DNA from: Paulownia fortunei
Lineage: Eukaryota > Streptophyta > Magnoliopsida > Lamiales > Paulowniaceae
Assembly (NCBI GenBank): GCA_019321725.1
Contig: CM033122.1
Coordinates: forward strand, 15,774,274 to 15,838,273
Direction of reading: 5' to 3'
DNA length: 64,000 nucleotides
Part shown: positions 35,773 through 45,372 of the stretch, piece by piece
How positions within the stretch are numbered: position 1 is the first letter of the stretch
Layout of the letters: each line of letters opens with the position of its first letter
The notes under the pieces: generated by a model
Databases searched by the model: none
Told to the model about the DNA's origin: nothing
The model's input: only the letters and a program-made list of their open reading frames with translations
Translations under genes and position numbers: made by a program

Positions 35773-36498
35773 AAATCCTTGTAACCTCTGGTGAAGCAAG
35801 GATTATTGAAAGGTGCAAAGGTATGTAAACTTGATTTTTGTGAACATTGTGTTCTAGGAAAGCAAAAAAGAGTGAAGTTTGGCACTGCTATCCATAATAC
35901 AAAAGGTATTTTAGATTATGTTCACTCAAATATTTGGGGATCTTCCAAGACACTATCTTGGGAGGAAAATATTATTTTGTCACTTTCATTGATGATTTTT
36001 TCAGACGAGTTTGGGTGTATACTATGAAGACTAAGTGAAGTGTTTGGAATTTTCTTTAAGTGGAAAACACAGATTGAGAATCAGACTGGAAGAAAGATCA
36101 AAGTTCTCCGAACAGATAATGGTAGAGAATACACAGGCGATCCTTTCCAAGATGTTTGTCATAAGTATGGTATTGTTCGACACTTTACAGTCAGGAGGAC
36201 ACCACAACAAAATGGGGTGGCAGAACGCATGAATCAAACTTTGGTGGAGAAAGTTCGATGTATGTTGTCCAATGCTGGGTTGGGCAGACAGTACTGGGCT
36301 GAGGCTGTGATATATGCGCAACATCTCATAAATCGATTGCCATCATTTGCAATAGGTGGTAAAACACCTTTAGAGGTATGGTCTGAAAAACCTGTTGCTG
36401 ATTATGACTCCTTACATGTTTTTGGTTCTCTTGCTTACTATCATATGAAGGAATCAAAATTAGAATCGAGAGCAAAGAAGGCATTGTTTATGTGAATC
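35773..36498 (+). pseudogene. Tork-like integrase, frameshifted
   Basis: GAKVCKLDFCEHCVLGKQ supplies the Cys pair of the zinc-binding domain. The first catalytic Asp position reads Asn (YVHSNIWGSS, near 35920-35950). After a frame change near 36020 the core continues: VLRTDNGREYTGDPF (second Asp) and TPQQNGVAERMNQTLVEK (Glu). An expected His of the HHCC set is Tyr (RLGYAG). A TGA at 36493-36495 interrupts the C-terminal part. Confidence 0.88.
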
Positions 36499-38433
36499 AC
36501 CTCTGGCGTAAAGGGATATCGACTATGGTGTCTTAAGTCAAAGAAAGTGTTGTTTAGCAGAGATGTTACCTTTGATAAACTTGCCATGCTGAAGAAAGTA
36601 ACACGTGAAAAGACCGACAGTACTCCACAACAGGTGGAGCATACACCAAAGCAGGTGGAGGTAGAAGGAATGGCAAAATTTCCAACTAAGTGTGACAATC
36701 CAGTAACAGAGGATTTGTCAGATGAAGAAGAAGAAGTTCAGACCCAAGAATCGTTGGAGCAACCTGAACCAATTGCAATGAGAAGGCCTAGACGTGAAAT
36801 TCACAAACCTACTCAATTTGCAGATATGGTGGCTTATGCACTTCCAGTTGTAGATGATAATGTTCCATCCACTTTTCAAGATGCAGTTCGAAGTTCAGAA
36901 AGTGAGAAGTGGAAAGGTGCTATGGAGGAAGAGATGCAGTCTCTTCAGAAGAACAAGACTTGGAAGGTGACGCAACTACCAAAAGGCAAGAAGGCAATTA
37001 GATGCAAATGGGTATTTACAAAGAAAAAAGAATTTCCTGACAAGAATGATATGCGCTACAAGGCAAGATTGGTAGCTAAAGGCTACGCTGAGAATGAAGG
37101 AATTGATTATAATGAGGTATTTTCTCCGGTTGTTAAACATTCTTCCATTAGAATTTTGTTGGCCTTGGCAGCGCAGTTGAATTTGGAGCTAACTCAACTT
37201 GATGTGAAGACGGCATTCTTGCATGGTGATTTGGAAGAGGAAATCTACATGACTCAACCAGAAGGATTCAAAGTTGCTAAGAAAGAAAATTAGATTTGCA
37301 AGTTGAACAAATCATTGTACGGATTGAAACAATCTCCGAGGCAATGGTACAAGCGATTTGATAAGTTTATGATAAGGCAGAAGTACACTCGAAGCAAATA
37401 TGATCATTGTGTGTATTTACACAAGTTACAAGATAGATCTTTCATTTACTTACTTTTATATGTTGATGACATGTTGATTGCATCTCAAAGCCAAATGGAG
37501 ATTGATAAATTGAAGGCTCAATTGAATCAAGAGTTTGAAATGAAAGATCTAGGGAAAGCCAAGAAGATTCTCAGAATAGAGATAAGCAGGGACAGAACGA
37601 AAGGCAAGCTTTGTTTGACTCAGAAGCAATATTTGAAAAAGGTACTACAATGTTTTGGTATGACAGAAAGCTCAAAATCTGTAAGTACACCACTTGTTCC
37701 TCATTTGAAGATTAGTGCACAGTTATCACCAAAGAATAATGAAGAACGAGAGTACATGGCCAAAGTCCCGTATGCTAATGCAGTTGGTAGCTTGATGTAT
37801 GCAATGGTGTGTACGAGGCCTGACATTTCACAAGCAGTTGGAGTTGTGAGCAGGTATATGCATGATCCGGGTAAAGGTTATTGGCAAGCTGTGAAATGGA
37901 TTCTACGGTATATTCTTAATACTGTAGATGTTGGTTTAGTTTTTGAGTAGGATGGTAAAATGGTCTAAGTGTAGTTGGATATTGTGATTCTGACTATGCA
38001 GGTGATTTGGATAAGTAAAGGTCAACAACTGGATATCTATTTACTTTTGCCAAAGCACCAGTCAGTTGGAAGTCTACTTTACAATCTACGGTTGCTTTGT
38101 CTACAACAGAGACAAAGTATATGGCAGTCACTGAAGCTGTAAAGGAAGCAATTTGGCTTCAAAGTTTGCTTGAAGACTTAGGAGTTGGTCAAAAGTACAT
38201 TACAGTGCATTGTGACAGTTAGAGCTATTCACTTAGCGAAAAATCAAGTCTTTCATGCAAAAACAAAACACATTAATGTTCGCTATCACTTTGTATGGGA
38301 GATTCTTGAAGAAGGTAATATACATCTTCAGAAGATTCATACTACAGAGAATCCCGCGGATATAATGACTAAAGTTGTCACAACAGTTAAATTTAAACAT
38401 TGTTTAGACTTGACCAATATTCTGCACATTTGA
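36499..38433 (+). pseudogene. Tork-like reverse transcriptase and RNase H
   Basis: The linker and reverse transcriptase are open for 248 codons from 36547 (MRRPRREIHKPTQFADMV, WVFTKKKEF, LDVKTAFLHGDLEEEIYM), interrupted by one TAG at 37291-37293, then open for another 215 codons (NKSLYGLKQSPRQWYKRFD, then LLYVDDMLIAS with the catalytic pair kept). The TAG at 37948-37950 and following stops and shifts break RNase H, whose last part reads HINVRYHFVWEILEEGN and ENPADIMTK before the end at 38431-38433. One stop before a preserved polymerase core makes this the most complete reverse transcriptase in the window, but it is not functional as it stands. Confidence 0.9.
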
Positions 38434-38440
38434 AATGGCG

Positions 38441-38848
38441 CCAAAATGGAGCATTTGGAGGCACTGCAGAAAACTATTTCATTTGTTGAGAAGACAATAA
38501 TTTGAATTTTGAGTGGGATTGAAAAATGCGCAAAGGTCTTCAACAATCAAATGTGTCTCAGGAACTAGATATACAACAAAGAAGAGACACATGATTGCTT
38601 GAACAAAAACACAAAAGAACAGCCACATAAACAGGGGAAGAAACAAGATTTCCCACAATTTTAGCAAGAACTCGCAAGAAGAAACACCCATGGCAGTATA
38701 TTAAATAGAAATCATTGAAAGTCCAAGGAAGATTATTTTCCAAAAAATCACTGTCGCTAAATACAAAAAGGGAATCACTACAGCAGAGTGCATACAATAA
38801 ATATCAAGAACTCAAAATAATGATACAAGAACGTACCAGAAAACATGC
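38441..38848. other. Junction between the Tork-like element and the Dicer-like exon
   Basis: The retroelement ends somewhere near 38440 without an LTR. The rest reads like intron sequence (minus strand) following the Dicer-like exon. Antisense open frames here (38479-38797) have no recognisable relatives. Confidence 0.4.
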
Positions 38849-39029
38849 CTGATGTACAAGATGAACAGTGGGAGCCAAGAAAATGATTAGCTTGTTACCA
38901 CCATTATTCTTCAAAGATTTTCCAATTTCTTTGATCATCATAACTGCAATCATAGTTTTTCCAACCCCCGTCTCCAACACTGCTATAGTATTCCTCATTA
39001 TTGCCACCTCATACACCTTCATTTGATAG
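38849..39029 (-). pseudogene. Isolated Dicer-like helicase exon (DCL3-type)
   Basis: On the minus strand a 181-bp exon begins after TAG (39030) and encodes 60 residues without a stop: [19 protein letters not shown], the Walker A motif TGVGKT, then [15 protein letters not shown] and [14 protein letters not shown]. This is the start of the DExD/H helicase domain of plant Dicer-like proteins; IAVMMIK and the spacing suggest DCL3, which makes 24-nt siRNAs in the nucleus. It ends CAG followed by GCATG, so the donor would be a GC type or a mutated GT. No neighbouring exon (the DECH motif in particular) was found within a kilobase on either side. I call it a gene fragment; an alternative is a real exon of a gene whose neighbours were separated by retroelement insertions. 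Confidence 0.75.
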
Positions 39030-39914
39030 CTACCATGCATGCACACAAACACATTAGTAAAAAGGGCTTAGTGAGCATGATGTTGAAAGTTGAATAGCAC
39101 ATTTTTTGTTTGAGGAGACTATTTTGTAATTTTGTTGCATTTACCATTTTCATACATTTTTCATCTTCATTTGTTTATGTATTTTTTAAATATTATTTGT
39201 CTTCTACAATTCTACTTGCTAATCCAAATGGTGATGATTGATGAATAAGTGACTATATTTTGTGCCAGGCAAGTAGGTTACAATTTAAATGATGCTATAA
39301 ATAGGTCAAGACTCAATTTAGTTTATCTTAATTTATGGTTATTTTAGATTCAATAAGATAATATCATGACATTAATGATTTATCTTCATATGCTTGCATC
39401 AAAATATCATCATGTGATATATAGAACTTCTTTTTTTGGTGTAGCAAAATTGCAAATAGTAACTAAAAAAAATAAACCTGACCATATCAGGTACCTTACT
39501 TGTTCGGGTATGTGTCGGATAGCATAATACACTACCCAACAAGTCAAGTACCCGACTCAAAAAACTCAAAATCCAAAAACCTAACCCGATGCCCACCCTT
39601 AGCATGCATCCATCAAGAAAATGAGCTAGACCTGTTATCGGTGCTTGAAGGGCAGCTGAGAATAACTGTTTGCTGGCAGGGTCCGACAGCTTGGGGAGAG
39701 GCAAGGAAGGGTTAGGGTTGAGAGCATTTTTTGGTGGTTGCATGTTGTATTTTGTGTTAGGGTCTCACATCGAAAGAAATGAGAAAAATTAATATAGATA
39801 GGACTGTCAATAAGCTAAAGCTAACTGGAAGCTGGCAAGCTTGACTTAATAATTTTATAGTCGAGCATGAGCGAAAGTAGTTCTCCTTAAATTGATCTTA
39901 AACTCATACTAGAT
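39030..39914. other. Non-coding DNA, possibly repeat-derived
   Basis: The block 39480-39600 uses ACCCGA-rich wording common in plant repeats. TGTTAGGGTCTCACATCG at 39757-39774 resembles an LTR start but has no partner. An antisense frame, 39399-39743 (114 codons, with ASKQLFSAALQAPITGLAHF near its start), resembles coding sequence locally, but I recognise no family. Confidence 0.4.
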
Positions 39915-40654
39915 AATAAATTTCAAGTTTCAATGATTCTTGATGAATCACAATTCATTCCACCTTGGTCAAGGTCTTTGAATCACGAACTATGAAAATA
40001 CAGGAGATTCTCTTGTTTAAAAAGACAAGTATCGAATTCTATGTTGGCCACTGATAAACCTCCATGCACACCAGTCTAACACCCAACATACCCCCTTTGT
40101 GATTGTCAAACAATCAGAAGATATATCAAAGTGCTACAAGATGCACACAAGGCTATCATCGTGCTTCAAGTTTGAGAACTAGTCGTGTACTATCGCAACA
40201 CAAAAATTCTTGTTTCAACAGGCAAACCCTCCAACTAAAAATTTCTTACGGGTCATGTTCGGTGTACTTGTTCTCTAACAAGCACCCACATACATGCACT
40301 TACGTCTGTACGCTAATGTCAATGAAATGTGACATTTTTGTCTCATGAGCATGCATCATATGTGCGAATCTTACTGATCTATTTGATGTCCCATCTCAAA
40401 AAGCTCTCGACTCAGAACTTATTTAAGACCAAAGCCTTAGAGGCATGTTCCACGATCGCTATCATATGCGCGACCATGCCTCGTAACTAAATTTGGTCTA
40501 AGGACTTTATCTAATGTGTAGAAATAAAAAAAGCAAGATATAAGATGAAGAAAATATTTTTTATTAATATGATTCACAATAAGATTGTCTTTACAAAAGG
40601 AAAAGAGTATAATACACCCAATCTAATTAAAACATTGGGCATCCTACTCTAACA
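39915..40654 (-). repeat. Truncated 3' LTR of the minus-strand copia element
   Basis: Similar to 46815-47544 (for example GGTCAAGGTCTTTGAAT and GTATCGAATTCTATGTTGGC in both). Similarity fades near 39915, so about 1.4 kb of the LTR is missing. On the minus strand it starts TGTTAGAGTAGGATG. Confidence 0.87.
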
Positions 40655-40670
40655 ATCTCCCACTTGCCCT
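40655..40670 (-). other. Polypurine tract
   Basis: On the minus strand, TAGGGCAAGTGGGAGAT directly precedes the LTR start. Confidence 0.8.
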
Positions 40671-41640
40671 AACTCCAATTGCCCATATATCTAAGGCCCA
40701 TCTTCTCAAGATGTCCGTCGAATATCTTATATGCTAAAGGCTTAGTAAGTGGGTCTACTACATTTTCTGCTAAGGCAACTCGATCCATAATGACGTCGTC
40801 TTTAATAGTGATCTCTCTGATCAAGTGATATCGTCTTATTATGTGTTTGGATCTTTGACAAGATCTTGGCTCTTTTGCTTGTGCAATGGCTCTATTGTTA
40901 TCATAGTTGATCATAACTGGATCAACAACAGATGGAGCTATACCTAACCCTTGGATGAAGTTTCTTATCCAAACAACTTCTTTTATTGCATCTGATGCAG
41001 TAATATATTCAACTTCGATGGCAAAGTTTGCAATCGTCCCTTGCTTGGAACTCTTCCAACGGACCGCGCCATTATTCAGGATGAATATGTATCCGGACAT
41101 GGACTTTGAGTCATCTATATCGGACTGAAAACTAGAGTCTGTATAACCCTCTAGTTTTAGTTCTCCATTGTCGTATATCAGAAAGATATCCTTAGTTCTT
41201 CTCAAATACTTAAGGATCATCTTAATGGCTTTCTAGTGTTTTTCCCTAGATTGGACTGATATCTGCTTGTGACACTCAAAGCATGTACTATATCAAGCCT
41301 TGTACATAACATTGCATACAATATGCTCCCTATTGCAGAAGCATAAGGTATGCGAACCACCATTTCTCTCTCTTCAGGTGTCTTGGGAAACATAACCTTA
41401 GAGAGTAAAACTCCATGACTCATAGGCAGGAATCCTCTCTTGGATTCCTCCATGCTAAACCTTTTTAGCACTTTGTCTATGTACATGGACTAGGATAGTC
41501 CGATCATCCTTCTAAATCTATCTCTTTAGATCTTTATCCCTATGATAAAAGATGCATCTCCCAAGTCCTTCATGCAAAACTGATTAGATAACCAAATCCT
41601 CGTTGAATACAACATCCCTACATAATTCCCAATGAGTAGG
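40669..41640 (-). pseudogene. Copia reverse transcriptase (3' part) and RNase H
   Basis: Minus-strand frames give the end of reverse transcriptase (NYVGMLYSTRIWL, FCMKDLGDASFIIGIKI, YIDKVLKRFSMEESKRG, IPYASAIGSILYAMLCTR; 41640-41217) and an open 183-codon RNase H (41220-40669: YLRRTKDIFLIYDNG, GYTDSSFQSDIDDSKSMSGY, NNGAVRWKSSKQGTIANFA, ENVVDPLTKPL, then LRYMGNWS at the end). A typical acidic residue of the third motif appears as YDNNRAIAQAKEPRS. Two or more stops and a frame change lie between the parts. The first half of reverse transcriptase is missing. Confidence 0.88.
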
Positions 41641-42960
41641 ATGTTCTGTGGTTCTTGAACCTCTTCAAGTCCTATGACATTGTCACTTCCATTTGAAAGA
41701 AATTCTTCTTCAAGGAAGGTAGCATTCCTCGAAACAAACGCTCTTTATTCCGTGGCATCATAGAAATAGTATCCAATAGATTCCTTGGATACCCCACAAA
41801 CTTGCATAAGCTGATCTCATATCCAACTTATCTCCCACTTGTTGCTTCACATAAGTAGCACACCCCTATACCCTAAGATATTTATAGGAAGATGTCTTTC
41901 CACACCATATTTGATATGGTGTTTTGGACACGGCTTTAGATGGAACCCTATTTAATAGGTATGCTGTCGTTTCCAAGGTATAGCCCCAAAATGAAAGAGG
42001 CAATGAAATGAAACTCATCATAGATTGAACCATGTCCAATAAGGTTCAATTCCTACGTTCCACAACTCCGTTGAGTTGGGGAATAGCAGGAGGAGTCCAT
42101 TGTGAGAGAATCTCATTCTCTTTTAGATAATCTAAAAAATCTGTGCTTAAGTATTCACATCCTCAATCAGATCGAAGAGCTTTTATACTTAATCCAGTTT
42201 GTTTCTCTACTTCAATTTTGAATTCTTTGAACTTTTCAAATATTTCAAATTTGTACCTTAAAAGGTACACATAACCATACCTAAAGAAGTCATCGGTAAA
42301 GGTTAAGAAGTAGTTATAGTTCTCACGGGCACTAACATTTAGTAGCCCACATACATCTGTGTGGATCAAATCCAATAGATGTTTGGCTCACTCTACTTGT
42401 CCAACAAATGGAGATTTAGTCATCTTTCCTTTAAGGCAGGATTCATATGTTGGCAGTACTTGCTCTTTCTTTAGACCAAGCAATTGTGCCAATTTGTTAA
42501 TCCTTTTCTCAAAATATATCCTAATCTTGCGTGTCATAGACTCATGGAACTATGATTATCTAATTTTTCTTATTTTGTTGAATTGTGAAAATGGGGTCAT
42601 GGGGAGTAACATTATATAAACAAGTTGTCAAAGAACCAGAATAGACAAAATCATAACGTATGAAAATGAAACAACTTCCATTCTCACTGGTAAATCTAAA
42701 ACCTTCTCTATCCAAAACTGGAATAGAGATAATATTTTTAATAATATCTGGAATAAAAAGTAATTGTTTAAAAGTATAACAGAACCATTTTTAAAAGCTA
42801 GATTAACAATCCTTATAGCTAATACAGCAGCTCTTGCTCCGTTCCCCATCCTAAGGATTGACTCTCCTTTATTCAGCTTCCTACTTCTTGCCATTATCTT
42901 CAAATTATTACAGATATGTGAGCCACAATAGGTATCTAATACCCAAGAAGTATTGTTAAC
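41641..42960 (-). pseudogene. Copia protease remnant and integrase
   Basis: Protease: SWVLDTYCGSHICNNL near 42945-42900, where the usual Ser-Gly after Asp is altered (DTYCGSH). Integrase: MDLIHTDVCGLLNVSAREN (first Asp) and FTDDFFRYGYVYLLRYKFE at 42375-42240, KQTGLSIKALRSD (second Asp) near 42170, then in a broken frame TPPAIPQLNGVVERRN (Glu) and WGYTLETTAYLLNRVPSKAV to about 41930, and linker to 41660. The linker end joins directly to mid-reverse transcriptase near 41640, so a segment of Pol has been deleted. Confidence 0.86.
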
Positions 42961-42998
42961 CGACAAGTTAACTTCAACAAAATATATATCTGAACTCT

Positions 42999-43791
42999 TC
43001 AGGCTTGCAAGATACTTCTTGCAATTTCTCTTCTAGTGCCCTGATTTGCCGCAGTAATGGCACTTGTTATTGGCTTGAGAAGAAACCTTTTTGACACCGT
43101 CCTTAGATTTTTGCTTGTTGGGTTCAGAGGAACCCTTTCCTTTCTTGGGCTTTTTAGTTTTTTATCCGGAAGAAGATCCAGCAAGCAGAATTGGTTTGTC
43201 CTTTTCATAGTGGACTCAGTCATCTTTAACATATTCTCAAGCTCAATGAGACTAGTCTCCATGTCGTGCATATTAAAGTTGACAACAAAGGTGTCAAATG
43301 ATGGAGGCAGAGACTGCAACAGAAGTCCGTATAGAGTTCGCCCTCCATAACAACTCCAAGGGATGCCAGCCTTTCAATAAGGGCTATCATCTTCAATCCA
43401 TGATCATGGACTGAAGAGCCCTCAGTCATACAATATCTGAAAAGCTCTTTTGAGATGATATATCTTATCTGCCGAGTTCTTTCACCATACAACTCTTGTA
43501 GATGAATGAAGATCCCACAAGTAGTATATTGATCCTTGTTCTGCCTCTGCAGCTCATTTGACATCGATGCCAACATGTGCATCGAGCTTAAAGATTGTTA
43601 TCGACATGACGTAAATAATCTGCATAGCTTCTGAAGTAATATCCACCAATGGAACGAAGGAGGTGCAATGTTGAGGAGATATGCCCTCTTCTCCGACTGA
43701 AGAACTATCTTTAGGTTTCTTAGCCAATCAATAAAGTTAGGTCCAGTTAGTTTGTTTTGTTCAAGGATATTGCCAGTGGATTCTTTGCCAT
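42999..43791 (-). pseudogene. Copia Gag of the minus-strand element
   Basis: An ATG at 43791 opens MAKNPLAISLNKTN. One frame change gives NILEQNKLTGPNFIDWLRNL and LKIVLQSEKRAYLLN, typical of copia Gag N-termini. The 118-codon frame 43582-43226 continues (MLASMSNELQRQNKD, LQELYGERTRQIRY), then the frame shifts to LPPSFDTFVVNFNMH and ELENMLKMTE (43319-42999). A zinc-knuckle-like CHYCG remnant lies near 43050. Gag would form the cytoplasmic particle; at least two frameshifts disable it. Confidence 0.85.
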
Positions 43792-45358
43792 TTTAGTAGA
43801 ATAATCTACAAAATATGTGCGAAGTAGAAAATGAGTAAACTATGGGAAAACCATATTTATTTAATATAGGTTTTTAATACTAAATGTCTTCCACTGTTTT
43901 TTTCGAATTCCATCACCCCTAATGGAATTTCAGAAAATCAAATTTCCTAGTGAGCTTGAGGTCCAATGGAAATATTTCACACCCCAATTTTATGAGCCCA
44001 TGAAATATTTCTATCGGTAGTCAACTCTTTGACGATTGTATCACTATACAACCCTCAAGTTTGTTTTGTCTCACCTCTTCCCTTATACCCCAATTTTATG
44101 AGCTCATATGGTATTAAGTGTCAAACAATACCCATCAAACATTTATGTAAATAGAACATCAAAATGTCCCACGACTCATGACAAACATAATGACGATTCC
44201 ATCCCACGAGCATCTCAATGCTTGGTAGAGATCATACCTTTTCAATATAAGACCACCCCACGAACTCATGGCCAGTAATCAAGTGCGGTAGCGGTCGTCA
44301 TGTCTCTATCTTTGATGGTAGGCATGGAACGATAGGTCCTACCTAACTTGTCCATTTTTGTTTGAAATTAAATTTTCTAAAAATTCTTTTACTTAATTTT
44401 AGTAAATTAAGTGGGATTTAATTTTATCCAATACCTCATCATAATATAAATTAGGTTGGTTATTTAATGCATGCGCAAATATAAAAGTATTAAATAAAAT
44501 CCTAAGCATGCATCTAATACACACTTAAATACATGGATGATCATGAACTAGTCCTATGCGGTCTATTTGAGCCAAAAAATGGACCTAAGGTCAGTATAAG
44601 AGTAATAAAATAAAATAAAACCTATTCTATTACATAATTGTATCACATACAAATATGGGCCTTCTTTGGAACCTCCTCTTGATTCTCCTTCGTCTTCCAA
44701 AGAAAAAGAAAAACATCACCATCTATTATACTCTCTTTACAGAAAATAAAATAACTTACATAAATGGAATAAGAGACTCGTAGACCCCATTTTAAAATCC
44801 AAAAATATTAAATAAAAACAATCACATTGGTCCAATAGCTCAAATTATCCCATACATGCTCATAATTAAGATCATATGTAATTATCAAAACATGTAAATT
44901 TATCAAATTGTTAAACGTAATTTTTTTTTTAACTTTGTATAATTTTCAATGGCTTGAAAAATAATTTTTTCTTTGAAAATAATTTTTCATAAATAATTAA
45001 AATTAACATTTAATTTTAATATTCTAGAAAATAAAAAAATAAATAAAAAATAAAAACGAACCCATAACGACACAACACCCCCGCACGCGCTGTCGTGCGC
45101 TCGCTATCAAGCGCCCGCACATGCGCGCGATACCCACTGCTAGGTGCTTGCGCACGAGTAGCCGTCGCATATCTAACACCCTACGGCCCATTTCTTCACT
45201 TTTTTTTATTTTCATATTTAAACAATGTAAATAAGCAATTAAAATTATTAAAAATTGCTCAAAATATGCAAAATCAAATTCTACATAATTAACATGAATT
45301 TAAAAAATTTAAAAACATGCATTCATAAATTCAAAATTCATAGAATAAGTGAAACCTT
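43792..45358 (-). other. Leader of the minus-strand copia element, with a GC-rich island
   Basis: About 1.57 kb between primer site and Gag. Most is A+T-rich, but 45060-45185 is strikingly rich in CpG (runs such as CACGCGCTGTCGTGCGC and ATGCGCGCGATAC). Open frames across it on both strands (45024-45292) have no recognisable relatives and look like effects of base composition. Confidence 0.7.
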
Positions 45359-45371
45359 GGCTCTGATACCA
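45359..45371 (-). other. Primer-binding site, initiator tRNA-Met type
   Basis: TGGTATCAGAGCC on the minus strand, one base inside the LTR end. Confidence 0.88.
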
Positions 45372-45372
45372 C

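Larger units (their letters stand above)
34069..38440 (+). mobile_element. Tork/Tnt1-like Ty1/copia element lacking its 3' LTR
   Basis: It begins with a complete 519-bp LTR whose ends are TGTTGG and CCAACA, followed by a primer site and the copia order Gag, protease, integrase, reverse transcriptase, RNase H. Pol ends near 38433 and I see no second LTR, so the 3' end is lost around 38440. Gag has a large internal deletion, and there are stops in Gag, integrase and RNase H. Long open stretches (248 and 215 codons in reverse transcriptase) make this the youngest-looking copia copy in the window. Confidence 0.9.

Noticed and set aside
45024..45292. Arg/Cys/Ala-rich open frames on both strands
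   Set aside because: They come from the CpG-rich island in a retroelement leader; no family match or start context.
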